A stretch of 64,000 bases of DNA from Thermoactinomycetaceae bacterium (GCA_025449975.1 JANWIG010000011.1:62001-126000), one strand, 5' to 3'. Positions 34,195 to 44,552 are shown, counted from the stretch's first letter. The notes: generated by a model from the letters alone, not told the origin. Program-made: numbers and translations.

Positions 34195-34824
34195 TCATGG
34201 GTGGGGATGGTCTGCGTTGCACATTTGGCTCAATTGGTCGAGCCATTGTTCCAATGCTTGGCGACATAATGTTTTTCCTAATTCGATCCCACCTCCGATT
34301 CTCTTGGTCATCGTCAGTGAGATGAGTCCATGTAAGGTGGCCCAGAGCAGCACAACTTGACGATCGGCACTCTCTAACGGTAGATGGTAGTGCTGGAGGA
34401 ACTCTTCCATCGCTTTTTTGAGAAGGGAATCGATGTCTTTCGCTTCATTCGGAAGCGTTTCTATTCCAAAACGAACGCCATTGAGACCGTTCATCACTTG
34501 GTATAGTTCCTTGTATTCCCAAGCGAAATTCCAGTAAGCCGTTCCCAAACGAAACAAACGTTCTTTGGGATCGGGTATGGTTTGGTATGTTTCAACAAAT
34601 AAATAATATAATTTTTGATAGCCCATTCGCAGCAAAGTATAAAAGATATCGTCCTTATTGCGGAAATATTCGTAAATAGTTGGTGGAGTGTATTCAATCT
34701 TTTTTGCAATCTTGCGAATTGTTACAGCGTGCCACCCTTCTTCTAGAGAGATCGTTCGCGCAGCGCTTAATATTTGCTGCCTTAGTCTCTTTTTCTCTCG
34801 CTCACGGCGTTTTTTTGAATCCAT
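34195..34824 (-). CDS. TetR-family transcriptional regulator (WHG/TetR_C_13-like)
   Basis: A 209-residue regulator with an N-terminal TetR helix-turn-helix (ILSAARTISLEEGWHAVTIRKIAKKIEYTPPTIYEYFRNKDDIF) and a helical ligand domain resembling the WHG group (LYQVMNGLNGVRFG). It is convergent with comEA (5 bases between the stops). A perfect inverted repeat 17 bases upstream of its ATG suggests autorepression. GGATGG serves as ribosome site. Ligand and targets unknown. Confidence 0.88.
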   Translation of the reverse strand: MDSKKRREREKKRLRQQILSAARTISLEEGWHAVTIRKIAKKIEYTPPTIYEYFRNKDDIFYTLLRMGYQKLYYLFVETYQTIPDPKERLFRLGTAYWNFAWEYKELYQVMNGLNGVRFGIETLPNEAKDIDSLLKKAMEEFLQHYHLPLESADRQVVLLWATLHGLISLTMTKRIGGGIELGKTLCRQALEQWLDQLSQMCNADHPHP

Positions 34825-34840
34825 CTACACCATCCTTATC

Positions 34841-34862
34841 AGTGAAATCTGATTATTTCACT
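34841..34862. promoter_or_regulatory. Candidate TetR operator, AGTGAAAT-N6-ATTTCACT
   Basis: Exact 8-base inverted repeat with a 6-base spacer 17 bases in front of the TetR gene at 34195-34824. Confidence 0.55.
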
Positions 34863-34956
34863 ATAAACATAGTAACATAATATTCTAGTTTGAACAGTAT
34901 GATTATTTATTTTTCAAGCTGAGATGAACTTAGGAAGTTTAAGATGGTGTCGAAAC

Positions 34957-35005
34957 GGAAAAAGGGACTTTTTCACTTGCGATCTAAGCCGCCTAAAAAG
35001 TCCCT
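34957..35005 (-). terminator. Terminator of the ornithine aminotransferase gene
   Basis: On the minus strand AGGGACTTTTT pairs with AAAAAGTCCCT and is followed by TTTTCCG. Confidence 0.8.
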
Positions 35006-35052
35006 GATTGGATTTTGGGAAGGAGAGTCTCCGTCTAGAGTAAATAGATCCT

Positions 35053-36249
35053 TCAGCTTGCTTTTAATACCTCTTTTATTTTTTCCAAAGCCCACTCCAA
35101 TTCGGAGGAAGTAATAATCAATGGGGGAGCGAGCCGAATGGTATTGACATGGGTTTCTTTGCAAAGTAGCCCTTTTTCCATTAACTCTTCACAATAAGGG
35201 CGCGCCTCCGTATTCAACTCAATGCCAACGAATAGCCCTTTTCCACGTACTTCTTTAATCAAAGGAGAATTCCATTGGCGCAATTGCTTCATCAGGATCT
35301 CTCCCAGCTCCCGTGAACGCTTGGGCAAATCAGCTTCCACCAAAACATCTAAGGCTGCGATCGCTACGGCACAAGCGAGTGGATTTCCGCCAAAGGTGGA
35401 CCCATGGGAACCAGGATCAAAAACGCCTAATACCTCTTGGTTCGCAGCGACGGCCGAAATTGGAATGACACCGCCACCCAAGGCTTTTCCCATGATATAA
35501 ACATCAGGAACGACTTGTTCCCAGTCGCAAGCAAACATTTGTCCGGTTCTTCCAAAACCGGTCTGAACCTCATCGGCGATCAGAAGGACTTGATTCTCTT
35601 TACAGATCGCGGCTACTTCTTTTAGATATCCGGCGGGTGGTACAATCACCCCTGCTTCACCCTGAATCGGTTCGACTAAAAAAGCGGCTGTTTGAGGTGT
35701 AATCGCTTGACGAAGTGCATCCGCATCCCCGTAAGGGATGAGACGAAAACCGGGAGTCAGCGGACCAAAACCTCTTTTATATTCATCATTGGAAGAGAGA
35801 GAAATCGCACCAATGGTTCGACCATGGAAATTGTTCTCGCAGACGATGATTTCTGCTTTGTCTTCAGGGATCTTTTTCACCTCATAACCCCACCGCCGAG
35901 CTGCTTTAATCGCGGTTTCCACTGCTTCGGCACCGGTGTTCATCGGCAAAATCATCTCTTTTCCCGTGATCTGTGCCAACTTTTGATAGAAAACGCCCAG
36001 TTTGTCGTTATGAAAGGCACGGGATGTCAAGGTGATTTTTTGTGCCTGTTGAAGGAGTGCTTCGATCAAACGAGGATGGCGGTGACCGTGGTTAAGAGCA
36101 GAATAAGCGCTAAGAAAATCCATATAGCGTTTGCCATTGGCATCTTTGACCCATACTCCCTCGCCATAGGAAATTACTAGCGGAAGGGGATGATAATTCC
36201 GAGCCCCATATTGATCTGTTAACTCAATAATCGCTTTATTTTTTGGCAT
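35053..36249 (-). CDS. rocD: Ornithine--oxo-acid aminotransferase
   Basis: A 398-residue PLP enzyme converting ornithine to glutamate semialdehyde (arginine/proline metabolism). Motifs: [65 protein letters not shown] and the PLP lysine region [18 protein letters not shown] 36249 lies 9 bases after AAAGGGG; an in-frame ATG at 36288 is less likely. Length equals RocD (401). The gene, with TetR, separates comEA from dcd-comEC. RocD is favoured over other class III aminotransferases by the N-terminal tyrosine-rich region ([12 protein letters not shown]). Confidence 0.93.
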   Translation of the reverse strand: MPKNKAIIELTDQYGARNYHPLPLVISYGEGVWVKDANGKRYMDFLSAYSALNHGHRHPRLIEALLQQAQKITLTSRAFHNDKLGVFYQKLAQITGKEMILPMNTGAEAVETAIKAARRWGYEVKKIPEDKAEIIVCENNFHGRTIGAISLSSNDEYKRGFGPLTPGFRLIPYGDADALRQAITPQTAAFLVEPIQGEAGVIVPPAGYLKEVAAICKENQVLLIADEVQTGFGRTGQMFACDWEQVVPDVYIMGKALGGGVIPISAVAANQEVLGVFDPGSHGSTFGGNPLACAVAIAALDVLVEADLPKRSRELGEILMKQLRQWNSPLIKEVRGKGLFVGIELNTEARPYCEELMEKGLLCKETHVNTIRLAPPLIITSSELEWALEKIKEVLKAS

Positions 36250-36412
36250 CGATGTTGTCCCCTTTGTTTTATTATCATTTTCTTCCATATTGTAAATTGT
36301 AAAATTATAGAAATCAAGATGCCATCTTTTAAATCAAAAAATGGCATCTTGTATCACTCTCATTGTCATGTAAAATGAAAGGGACATATTTAGTAGAAGG
36401 AGTTACTTATAC

Positions 36413-36970
36413 ATGGCAATCAAATCAGATCGATGGATTCGTATGATGGCGCAAAAACATAAAATGATCGAACCATTTATTGATCGGAATGTTGGCAAGG
36501 GAGAAGCTGTTAGCTATGGCTTAAGTAGCTATGGATATGACTTACGAGTAGCCAATGAGTTTAAAATTTTTCATAATGCTTTAAATTCAGTGATCGATCC
36601 CAAAAAAATCAGTACTGATTCGTTTATCGATTTTAAAGGGGACGTATGTATTATTCCGCCTAATTCCTTTGCTCTAGCGCGTTCAGTAGAGTATTTTCGG
36701 ATTCCGGAGAATGTACTAGCGATTTGTGTCGGAAAATCGACTTATGCGCGATGTGGAATCATTACCAACGTCACTCCGTTTGAACCAGGATGGGAAGGAT
36801 ATGTGACCTTGGAAATTTCAAATACAACCCCATTGCCAGCAAAGATCTATGCGAATGAAGGATTATGTCAAGTTTTATTTTTAGAAAGTGATGAAGTCTG
36901 TGAAGTCTCTTATAAGGATAAGCAAGGAAAATATCAGCAACAAGTGGGTATTACTTTACCCAAAGTATAG
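36413..36970 (+). CDS. dcd: dCTP deaminase
   Basis: A 185-residue trimeric enzyme of the dUTPase fold converting dCTP to dUTP, the dUMP source for thymidylate. Motifs: [44 protein letters not shown] (Ser/Arg and the catalytic Glu) and [22 protein letters not shown] is 10 bases before the ATG. It occupies the site of comEB (dCMP deaminase) just before comEC in B. subtilis, feeding the same pool by a different route. A bifunctional dCTP deaminase/dUTPase cannot be excluded. Confidence 0.95.
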   Translation: MAIKSDRWIRMMAQKHKMIEPFIDRNVGKGEAVSYGLSSYGYDLRVANEFKIFHNALNSVIDPKKISTDSFIDFKGDVCIIPPNSFALARSVEYFRIPENVLAICVGKSTYARCGIITNVTPFEPGWEGYVTLEISNTTPLPAKIYANEGLCQVLFLESDEVCEVSYKDKQGKYQQQVGITLPKV

Positions 36971-36972
36971 TG

Positions 36973-37017
36973 AAGATGGGCCCTTGATTTTGTAATTAGC
37001 CAAAATCAAGGGACTTC
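36973..37017 (+). terminator. Hairpin after dcd
   Basis: CCCTTGATTTTG (36981-36992) pairs perfectly with CAAAATCAAGGG (37001-37012), with outer GAAG/CTTC. The T tract is weak, so some read-through into comEC is possible. Confidence 0.6.
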
Positions 37018-37072
37018 ATTCGTTTTAAAAAACAGATAAAAGTAAGTGATCGAGGATAAAGGTGGCTTGGTC

Positions 37073-39499
37073 ATGCACCGTCCATTTGTATTATTGGGGC
37101 TTGGCGCGATCATAGGCATTTTGATCGCTGCAAAGTGGCAATCCTCTCTTTGGATTGGGGTCATCGGCTTGTTGTTACTCTGGTCCGGGGGATCTTATCT
37201 TTATCAAAAGTCTTATGGGCGACTGTTTCTTTTTTTATTGGGGGTGCTGCTTGCTTTTCTGCGGTTTGATCATGCGGAGCAAGAAAATCGGTCTCATTTG
37301 TCTCCGATTCTACTCAAAATGGAGAGAGATGCCTTTCTAAACGTGCGAGGAGTCGTGGATAGTTCTCCCTTGATTGATGGAGATCGCCTGACTTTTGATC
37401 TAAAGGTGCAGCAAATCATGGAAGAACGTCGGGGAAAAATCCATCCGATCCCAGAAGAAACCATTCGGGTAAGCATTTATTTGAATAGTGGGACAGAATG
37501 GCACGAAGCAAGTCGATTGTTACGTGGATCGTCGATCCAGGGACCATTCCAGTTTGAGCGACCTCCTGCTCTACGCAATCCAGGAGGATTTGATTATGCT
37601 CGCTTTCTCTATCACCATTCGATTCATTGGATTGGCTTTACGGATCGATGGCAGGAGATGAAAATCGTTCCGCCAACCGGCTTCCCATGGCGTACTTGGC
37701 TGGATCAAGGGCGGTTTGAGTTGGCAAAGCGGATTGAACGAAGTTATGAGGAACCCTATGCTGGTTTCTTGCGGGGAATGTTGCTGGGGGAACGCTTTGC
37801 AGTTGATCCGGAGTTGGAGTCGCAATTTGCTGTGTTGGGACTCAGTCACCTTTTATCCATTTCCGGTTTGCATGTAGGGGTGCTTGTCGCCGGAATCTAT
37901 TTCTTTTTGACGACGCTGGGACTCACTCGCGAAAAAACAGCGGGAATCATCTTATGTTTCTTGCCCATCTATGTTTGTTTAACCGGAGCGGGTGCGCCTG
38001 TGATTCGGGCCGCGCTGATGACAGCTCTTGTGTTGATGACATGGATCTTTCGGTTAAGCAAAGATCTCTTCTCTTTTTTGGCAGTGGCCTTGTTGATCCA
38101 ATTGGCATTTGATCCTTATCAACTTTTTTTAGTGGGATTTCAGCTCTCTTATCTGATTACAGCCGCTTTAGTGGTCGGCGTCGCTCCATTGGTGGAACGG
38201 TTGCCGTTTGCTAGCGAATGGTTATCGCAAAGCATCGCCGTCGCTCTGATTGCTCAACTCGTTTCTTTTCCCCTCTTGCTTTATCATTTTTCTGAGTTTT
38301 CAATCTTGTCTTTTGTTGCCAATTTGTTTCTTGTTCCACTTACCAGTATGTCGATTCCATTGGCGATGGGTGGAATCTGGATCGGTTTTGTATCAGAATC
38401 ATGGGAATGGCTGATTGGGAAGTTCGTTGCTTTTTTGTTGGGTTTTACTCTGCAAGTGAGCCAATGGCTTTTTTCTCTGTCGTGGGCACATTTTACTTGG
38501 GCAAAACCCTCTATATGGTGGTTTCTCTTTTTTGTCGCGAGTCTATTTTACGTTTGGGTGGCTTGGATCGGCGATCTGTTTTACCGCTCGTTTCATCGGC
38601 TTATCGCCAGTAGTTGTCTGTTTCTCTTGATCGGTTATGCTTTTGTCGCCCCCATCTGGGACAAAGGGACGCAGATTACTTTTTTGGATGTGGGTCAAGG
38701 GGATGCAGTGGTGCTCGAAACGAAGAGAGGACACGTGATTGTGATCGATGGAGGTAATAAAGCGTCGCCCCGTGAGGAAAAATGGCGGTGGAAGAGAAAA
38801 CCGATCGATATGGGGGAAAGAGTGGTACTCCCTTTTTTAAAGAGTCGTGGCATTCGGCAGATCGATTTCTGGATTTTAACACATGGCGATCGGGATCATA
38901 TTGGAGGCGTGATGGCAGTTAGCAAACGGATTCCGGTAAAACAGGTGATTCGGAGTATTCATCCCCCGAGAGAAGGGTTAGAAGAGGAGTTGGTTCGGTT
39001 TTTTCAGCAGACGGGGACAAAAGTGAGTTCGGTGCAATATGGGCTAACGAATCGGATTGAAGAAAGGATTTATTGGCAATTTTTACATCCCGATCATCAG
39101 CGAAAGTTGGGTACGAAGGAGAAAGGGAATGAGGATTCGATTGTTTGTTTGTTGTCGATCGAGGGACGGAAAGTGTTATTGACTGGGGATATTGGGCAAA
39201 AAGCGGAGGAGCGAATTTTGGCGGATTGGCAACTTCCGACGATCGATATTTTAAAGGTGGCTCATCATGGGAGTGGCTCAGCAACAACAAAAAGGTGGTT
39301 GGAGAAGCTCAGTCCTCGGGAAGCGGTGATTTCAGTGGGAGAGAAAAATCGTTATGGGCATCCACACGAGGAGGTATTGGAGCGGCTTAGGGCATATCGG
39401 GTGAGGGTTTGGCGTACGGATTGGCATGGAGCGGTTACGGTTCGATTTGAAGATGGTCAGTATGAGATCGAGAGCATGGTTGGGTTAGGGGACAGGTGA
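37073..39499 (+). CDS. comEC: DNA internalization-related competence protein ComEC/Rec2
   Basis: An 808-residue channel protein importing single-stranded DNA during transformation. N-terminal membrane helices and a DUF4131-type extracellular domain (about 50-215), a competence transmembrane domain (GLSHLLSISGLHVGVLVAGIYF; GAGAPVIRAALM) and a C-terminal metallo-beta-lactamase domain with DVGQGDAVVLE, ILTHGDRDHIGGV and VAHHGSGSAT. The metal motif is intact, as in forms with nuclease activity. ATG 37073 follows AAAGGTGG; the upstream in-frame ATT/GTG region has no ribosome site. Confidence 0.96.
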   Translation: MHRPFVLLGLGAIIGILIAAKWQSSLWIGVIGLLLLWSGGSYLYQKSYGRLFLFLLGVLLAFLRFDHAEQENRSHLSPILLKMERDAFLNVRGVVDSSPLIDGDRLTFDLKVQQIMEERRGKIHPIPEETIRVSIYLNSGTEWHEASRLLRGSSIQGPFQFERPPALRNPGGFDYARFLYHHSIHWIGFTDRWQEMKIVPPTGFPWRTWLDQGRFELAKRIERSYEEPYAGFLRGMLLGERFAVDPELESQFAVLGLSHLLSISGLHVGVLVAGIYFFLTTLGLTREKTAGIILCFLPIYVCLTGAGAPVIRAALMTALVLMTWIFRLSKDLFSFLAVALLIQLAFDPYQLFLVGFQLSYLITAALVVGVAPLVERLPFASEWLSQSIAVALIAQLVSFPLLLYHFSEFSILSFVANLFLVPLTSMSIPLAMGGIWIGFVSESWEWLIGKFVAFLLGFTLQVSQWLFSLSWAHFTWAKPSIWWFLFFVASLFYVWVAWIGDLFYRSFHRLIASSCLFLLIGYAFVAPIWDKGTQITFLDVGQGDAVVLETKRGHVIVIDGGNKASPREEKWRWKRKPIDMGERVVLPFLKSRGIRQIDFWILTHGDRDHIGGVMAVSKRIPVKQVIRSIHPPREGLEEELVRFFQQTGTKVSSVQYGLTNRIEERIYWQFLHPDHQRKLGTKEKGNEDSIVCLLSIEGRKVLLTGDIGQKAEERILADWQLPTIDILKVAHHGSGSATTKRWLEKLSPREAVISVGEKNRYGHPHEEVLERLRAYRVRVWRTDWHGAVTVRFEDGQYEIESMVGLGDR

Positions 39500-39581
39500 T
39501 TAAGAAACTTATCACAAAAAAGGTGCTTTTTGTAGAAGAATTTTCATAGAACAGGTAAACTAGAGGCTGAGGTGAAAGGGA

Positions 39582-40601
39582 ATGGATCGGCAATTGCTTC
39601 GAGAAATTAAGCAAAAACAGTTATCGGCTGTTTATTTGTTTTATGGAGAAGAGACTTTTTCGATGGAAGAAACTTGTGAATGGATGACCAAGCAGCTGCT
39701 TGGTGAGCAGGTAGATCCTTGGAACAAAGTGGTGCTCGATTTGGAAGAGGTACCGATTCAACAGCTGGTTCAAGAAGCGGAGACGGCCTCTTTCTTTGGG
39801 GATTTACGGTTGATTATCGGGAAGAATGCTTCTTTCTTAACACCTCAAACGAAACGTCAAGAGCTGGAGCATCGACCGGAGGCATTGATCACCTATCTGC
39901 AAGATCCGGTGCCGGGGAATATCATTCTTTTGCTCTGTCCGTCAGCAAAATTGGATAAACGAAGAAAAGTTGTGAAAGAGATCGAAAAGAATGCGAGGGT
40001 GGTTGCTTTTCCTCGTTTATCGGAAAAGGAGCTGGTCAAATGGATTCCTGGGCGGTGTAAACAGTTGAATGTATCGATTACCGAGCCAGCTGTGATGCAT
40101 CTGATTCGGCTCGTCGGCAATGATTTGCGCCAGATCTATCAAGAATGTGTAAAGCTGGCGACTTATGTAGGAAAAAGTGGGAAGATTACTCCTGAGATTG
40201 TCGAGGCTTTGGTGCCGCGTACATTGGAACAAGATGTGTTTAAGTTGACCGAATATGTGAGTAAACAGAAAATCGATGAAGCATTCAATATATGGTATGA
40301 TTTATTGTATCAAAAAGAAGAGCCGATCCGCATTCTTGCCTTATTGATTCGGCAGTTTCGTCTGATGCTGCAAACCAAAGTATTGGGGGCACAGGGGAAA
40401 AGTGAGAAGGAAATAGCTGCTTTTTTAGGTGTACATCCCTATCCCGTCAAGTTGGCAGCTCGCCAGGGAAAAGCATTTACTGAGTCGAAATTGCGCTCGT
40501 TGTTGGCGGAAGCGATTCGCGCGGATCAAGAGATTAAAGCAGGAAAATTGGAAAAGCATTTGGCCGTTGAACGCTTGCTTTTATGTGTCCAACCATCATA
40601 A
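39582..40601 (+). CDS. holA: DNA polymerase III subunit delta
   Basis: A 339-residue clamp-loader subunit (YqeN family) that opens the beta clamp. Recognised by AVYLFYGEETFSMEETCEWM, the degenerate AAA+ domain (GNIILLLCPSAKLDKRRKVVKEI; RLVGNDLRQIYQECVKLATYVG; DVFKLTEYVSKQKIDEAFNIW) and the C-terminal helical collar (IRQFRLMLQTKVL). ATG follows GAGGTGAAAGG. As in B. subtilis it lies between comEC and rpsT, although here six other genes separate it from rpsT. Confidence 0.95.
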   Translation: MDRQLLREIKQKQLSAVYLFYGEETFSMEETCEWMTKQLLGEQVDPWNKVVLDLEEVPIQQLVQEAETASFFGDLRLIIGKNASFLTPQTKRQELEHRPEALITYLQDPVPGNIILLLCPSAKLDKRRKVVKEIEKNARVVAFPRLSEKELVKWIPGRCKQLNVSITEPAVMHLIRLVGNDLRQIYQECVKLATYVGKSGKITPEIVEALVPRTLEQDVFKLTEYVSKQKIDEAFNIWYDLLYQKEEPIRILALLIRQFRLMLQTKVLGAQGKSEKEIAAFLGVHPYPVKLAARQGKAFTESKLRSLLAEAIRADQEIKAGKLEKHLAVERLLLCVQPS

Positions 40602-40639
40602 AAATTATAGATAGACCATAGAAGGAAAGGTGAGGATGG

Positions 40640-41218
40640 ATGGAGATGGAGGCTACTCATTTAAAAGAACTGCGTAAGAAGCAACAGATTTACCAAAATA
40701 TCCTATTTGTGATTTATTTTCTTTTGTTCTTGGGATTTTTATTTTTTGAAGTGAGTAGTTTGGTCGTTTTCATCACTTTAGGAACGATTCTAATTCTTGC
40801 TGGAATCGTGATTTTGATAACCAATCGTACAAACTTCGTATTGCGATTTTTTCCTGATATGAAGGAATTGCATGAGTATGAGTTAAAAAAGTTAGGGAAA
40901 GCTCGGAAAAAATATTATGCGACCAATGTGATTTTGTCGCTTGTCGCCGCTATTATTTTATTTTTGCAGGCGATCTTTCGGGCAAGTGACAAGCCGCTCA
41001 TCGATCAAGTGCCGATTTGGTACTTTTTGATCATTTTTGTGGTGATTGTCTATACAGCCAATATGAACATGCGTATTCATATCCGCAGAGTCGATACGCA
41101 GTCAGAAGAGAAATTGGTGGAATATGCTAGGGAAAAACTGATTTTTACCATCATTTTATCGGTCATTGTCTTGCTATTTGTGGGATTGGCTGGATTTTTT
41201 ATGTCGTTTTTCACATAA
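40640..41218 (+). CDS. Four-helix hypothetical membrane protein
   Basis: A 192-residue protein with four predicted membrane helices (about 21-41, 43-63, 96-114, 125-145) plus a last one at 168-190, and charged linkers (LRFFPDMKELHEYELKKLGKARKKYY). I do not recognise a family. GGTGAGG precedes ATG 40640; ATG 40646 is also possible. It follows holA by 38 bases on the same strand. Confidence 0.72.
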   Translation: MEMEATHLKELRKKQQIYQNILFVIYFLLFLGFLFFEVSSLVVFITLGTILILAGIVILITNRTNFVLRFFPDMKELHEYELKKLGKARKKYYATNVILSLVAAIILFLQAIFRASDKPLIDQVPIWYFLIIFVVIVYTANMNMRIHIRRVDTQSEEKLVEYAREKLIFTIILSVIVLLFVGLAGFFMSFFT

Positions 41219-41271
41219 AAGAGCGGATCAACCAAGGGTTCGTTAATGGAAGGAGAACAAGTTGATCTACT

Positions 41272-41724
41272 ATGAATCCAATCATTGTCAGTGCTTGCCT
41301 GACTGGGGTGCATTGCCGCTATGATCAGAGGCATTGTTTGGACAAGGAAATCGAAAAGATGATGAAAAATGGGGAGGTTATTCCCGTTTGTCCAGAGCAG
41401 CTAGGAGGACTCCCCACTCCCCGTCATCCTGCTGAGATCGTAGGAGGAAGCGGAGAAGATGTTCTTGATGGAAAAGCCCGTGTAGTTGACAGCAATGGAA
41501 AAGATGTGACCAAGGCATTTTTGCAAGGAGCTTATGAAACCCTAAAAATTGCGCAGTTAACAGGTGCAAAGCGGGCGATTCTAAAAGAAGCGAGTCCTTC
41601 CTGTGGGAGCTGCCAGATTTATGACGGCACATTTCAGGGGAAGAAAAAGCCAGGTAGGGGAGTTACCGTCGCATTATTGCGCAGACATGGAATCGAAGTG
41701 ACCTCGGAAAAGAAACATGGCTGA
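41272..41724 (+). CDS. DUF523 protein (TudS-like, putative [4Fe-4S] desulfidase)
   Basis: A 150-residue DUF523 protein. Conserved cysteines: C9 and C15 (SACLTGVHCRYD), C40 (VCPEQLGGLPTPR) and the SPSCGS cysteine. The family includes TudS, a thiouracil desulfidase in which three cysteines hold a [4Fe-4S] cluster. Glycine-rich GRGVTVALLRRHGI ends the domain. AAGGAG lies 15 or so bases before the ATG. Its 3' end forms one arm of a hairpin shared with the convergent gene. Confidence 0.87.
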   Translation: MNPIIVSACLTGVHCRYDQRHCLDKEIEKMMKNGEVIPVCPEQLGGLPTPRHPAEIVGGSGEDVLDGKARVVDSNGKDVTKAFLQGAYETLKIAQLTGAKRAILKEASPSCGSCQIYDGTFQGKKKPGRGVTVALLRRHGIEVTSEKKHG

Positions 41725-41745
41725 TGATTGTCGATCATCAGCCAT
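41717..41745. terminator. Hairpin overlapping both convergent stop codons
   Basis: ATGGCTGATGAT (41717-41728) pairs perfectly with ATCATCAGCCAT (41734-41745). The left arm includes the DUF523 stop, the right arm the end of the CcdC-like gene. T tracts are weak on both sides. Confidence 0.55.
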
Positions 41746-42259
41746 TTGGTCGTTGATTTGCTGGAAGGGCAGTGGTACATAACTGTTTCGTTAGTTTCTT
41801 AAATCGATAGTACATTGCCAAACGCCATGGTAAAAGCATACCAAATGCCAAGTTAAAGAAAATACCTGCGGTTTGAAAGATACTAATGTATTGTTCGATA
41901 TATCCATGAAGAGCGAGACGAATACAAAGAAGAATGATTAATACAAAAGCAAAGGCGCGGGAATTTTTTAAATATATCTGATTATCTTTGATTTCAAAAT
42001 GGGATGTCTTAATTAAAGGTAAAGATAAGAAAATCACTCCGGTAATAAAGGCGACGATTGCCCACCACACGGGAATCTGTGTTGGTGGATAGAGAAACAT
42101 GAGAAAGCCCGTACTCATCCCTAATGGTGGAATCAATATTTTCTTTGCATTTGTAGGTTTCTTTACCGCACGCAAACGAATAAATAAGACAGCGATCGCC
42201 ATAATGATAAAACCAATCGGAAGCCAGATCTGTAGATTGATTGGGAATGCATAGTTCAT
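41738..42259 (-). CDS. CcdC family protein (DUF1453, YneJ-like)
   Basis: A 173-residue polytopic membrane protein with five hydrophobic segments. The segment RLRAVKKPTNAKKILIPPLGMSTGFLMFL, and IPVWWAIVAFITGVIFLSLPLIKTSHFE, match the CcdC/DUF1453 family linked to cytochrome c biogenesis in B. subtilis. The start is the ATG at 42259, 12 bases after GGGAGG. No other cytochrome biogenesis gene is near, so the role is uncertain. Confidence 0.8.
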   Translation of the reverse strand: MNYAFPINLQIWLPIGFIIMAIAVLFIRLRAVKKPTNAKKILIPPLGMSTGFLMFLYPPTQIPVWWAIVAFITGVIFLSLPLIKTSHFEIKDNQIYLKNSRAFAFVLIILLCIRLALHGYIEQYISIFQTAGIFFNLAFGMLLPWRLAMYYRFKKLTKQLCTTALPANQRPNG

Positions 42260-42344
42260 TTCATTTTCGGACCTCCCGTAAATAACAATCGACTTGACAA
42301 ACAAAAATGATTCATTGAAAATATCTTTAACATCTATTCTTGGA

Positions 42345-42502
42345 TTTGATTGGACAACCTATGCTTCGTTACAGATGACCTATCGAGCGAAAACTCGGGA
42401 AAACGAACGCTGTCAAAGTTGGAAACAGCTCACATGGGCGAAGGCGACATAGGTTGGCTCAATAAAACGAGAAGCTCACCATGTCGGTGGTATGGTGTTC
42501 AC
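42345..42502 (+). mobile_element. Relic of an IS200/IS605-type right end with omegaRNA-like scaffold
   Basis: Small stems CGAG/CTCG (42384-42397) and CTGT/ACAG (42410-42427), the stretch AATAAAACGAGAAGCTC, then a terminal CACCAT/ATGGTG hairpin (42477-42497) and GTTCAC. I recall AAAACGAGAAGCTC-hairpin-GTTCAC as the 3' end of TnpB-associated IS605-family elements. The 5' boundary is not certain and no tnpB is present. It is a different family from the copies at 3457 and 6256. Confidence 0.5.
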
Positions 42503-42515
42503 TACCAAACATAAG

Positions 42516-42521
42516 TATACT
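42516..42521 (+). promoter_or_regulatory. Probable -10 of the trpS T-box leader
   Basis: TATACT. The -35 position 17 bases upstream (TGGTGT, 42493-42498) falls inside the terminal hairpin of the transposon relic and is a poor match. Confidence 0.4.
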
Positions 42522-42527
42522 CCTTTC

Positions 42528-43773
<1,246 letters not shown>

Positions 43774-43797
43774 TCCCTCTTACGCATGTTCGATCCC

Positions 43798-43829
43798 GTT
43801 GCCCCCTCTTTAAACGCTGAGGGGGCAAC
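43798..43829 (+). terminator. GC-rich hairpin after trpS
   Basis: GTTGCCCCCTC (43798-43808) pairs perfectly with GAGGGGGCAAC (43819-43829). No T tract follows, so termination may need a factor or be partial. Confidence 0.5.
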
Positions 43830-43890
43830 GCATCGAATGGTAAGTGAAAACCGGTGGTTGAAGTTGTACGTGCTAGAAGGAGGGAGAAGT

Positions 43891-44505
43891 GTGAATATTT
43901 ATTGTGTTGGCAGAAACTACCGTTTGCATGCAGAGGAGCTAGGCAATGAAGTTCCTACCGAACCGATGCTCTTTTCGAAGCCGACTCACGCATTGATCGA
44001 GATGAAGGGGCAGGAGATTGTTCTACCAGGAGACCGAGGAGAAGTACATTATGAAGCCGAGCTAGTGATTCAAATCGCACAGCCTTACAAAAAGGGAATG
44101 AAAGTGGATGAATTGGTGGAGCGATTTGCTCTAGGAATCGACTTTACTTTGCGGGATGTCCAAAGCAAATTAAAGAAAAAGGGGCACCCATGGTTATTGG
44201 CGAAAGGATTTCCACGTTCGGCAGCGATTACGTCATTTCAACCCTTTCAAGGTGTAGAAGCGAGTAAGCAAGTGGAATTTAGTCTGGACATCAATGGCAA
44301 AGAGGTACAACGAGGGAAGATCAGTGAAATGTTGTTTGACTTAGAGACGATCATCCAATTCTGTGCCAAACACTTTGGACTAGGAACAGGTGATTTAATT
44401 TATACGGGGACACCTGCTGGAGTTGGCGCTGTCAATGATGGCGATGCTTTTTGTTTACGATGGGATGGAAAGCCGATGGGGGATTGTGTAATTCGTTTGG
44501 CTTAG
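43891..44505 (+). CDS. Fumarylacetoacetate hydrolase family protein
   Basis: A 204-residue protein of the FAH/YcgM/YisK group (acylpyruvate hydrolase or oxaloacetate decarboxylase-like). Motifs: CVGRNYRLHAEELGNEVP, FSKPTHALI, EVHYEAELVIQI (two metal-binding Glu), GIDFTLRDVQ, and LIYTGTPAGVG. GTG 43891 is 4-8 bases after AAGGAGGGAG; an upstream frame from 43786 reads through the hairpin and is unlikely. The substrate cannot be told from sequence. Confidence 0.88.
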   Translation: MNIYCVGRNYRLHAEELGNEVPTEPMLFSKPTHALIEMKGQEIVLPGDRGEVHYEAELVIQIAQPYKKGMKVDELVERFALGIDFTLRDVQSKLKKKGHPWLLAKGFPRSAAITSFQPFQGVEASKQVEFSLDINGKEVQRGKISEMLFDLETIIQFCAKHFGLGTGDLIYTGTPAGVGAVNDGDAFCLRWDGKPMGDCVIRLA

Positions 44506-44524
44506 ACAAAAAGTGAATTCTTTC

Positions 44525-44552
44525 ACCATGTGTTTTTGACACATGGTTTTTT
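44525..44552 (+). terminator. Terminator of the FAH-family gene
   Basis: ACCATGTGT (44525-44533) pairs with ACACATGGT (44539-44547), then TTTTT. Confidence 0.88.
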
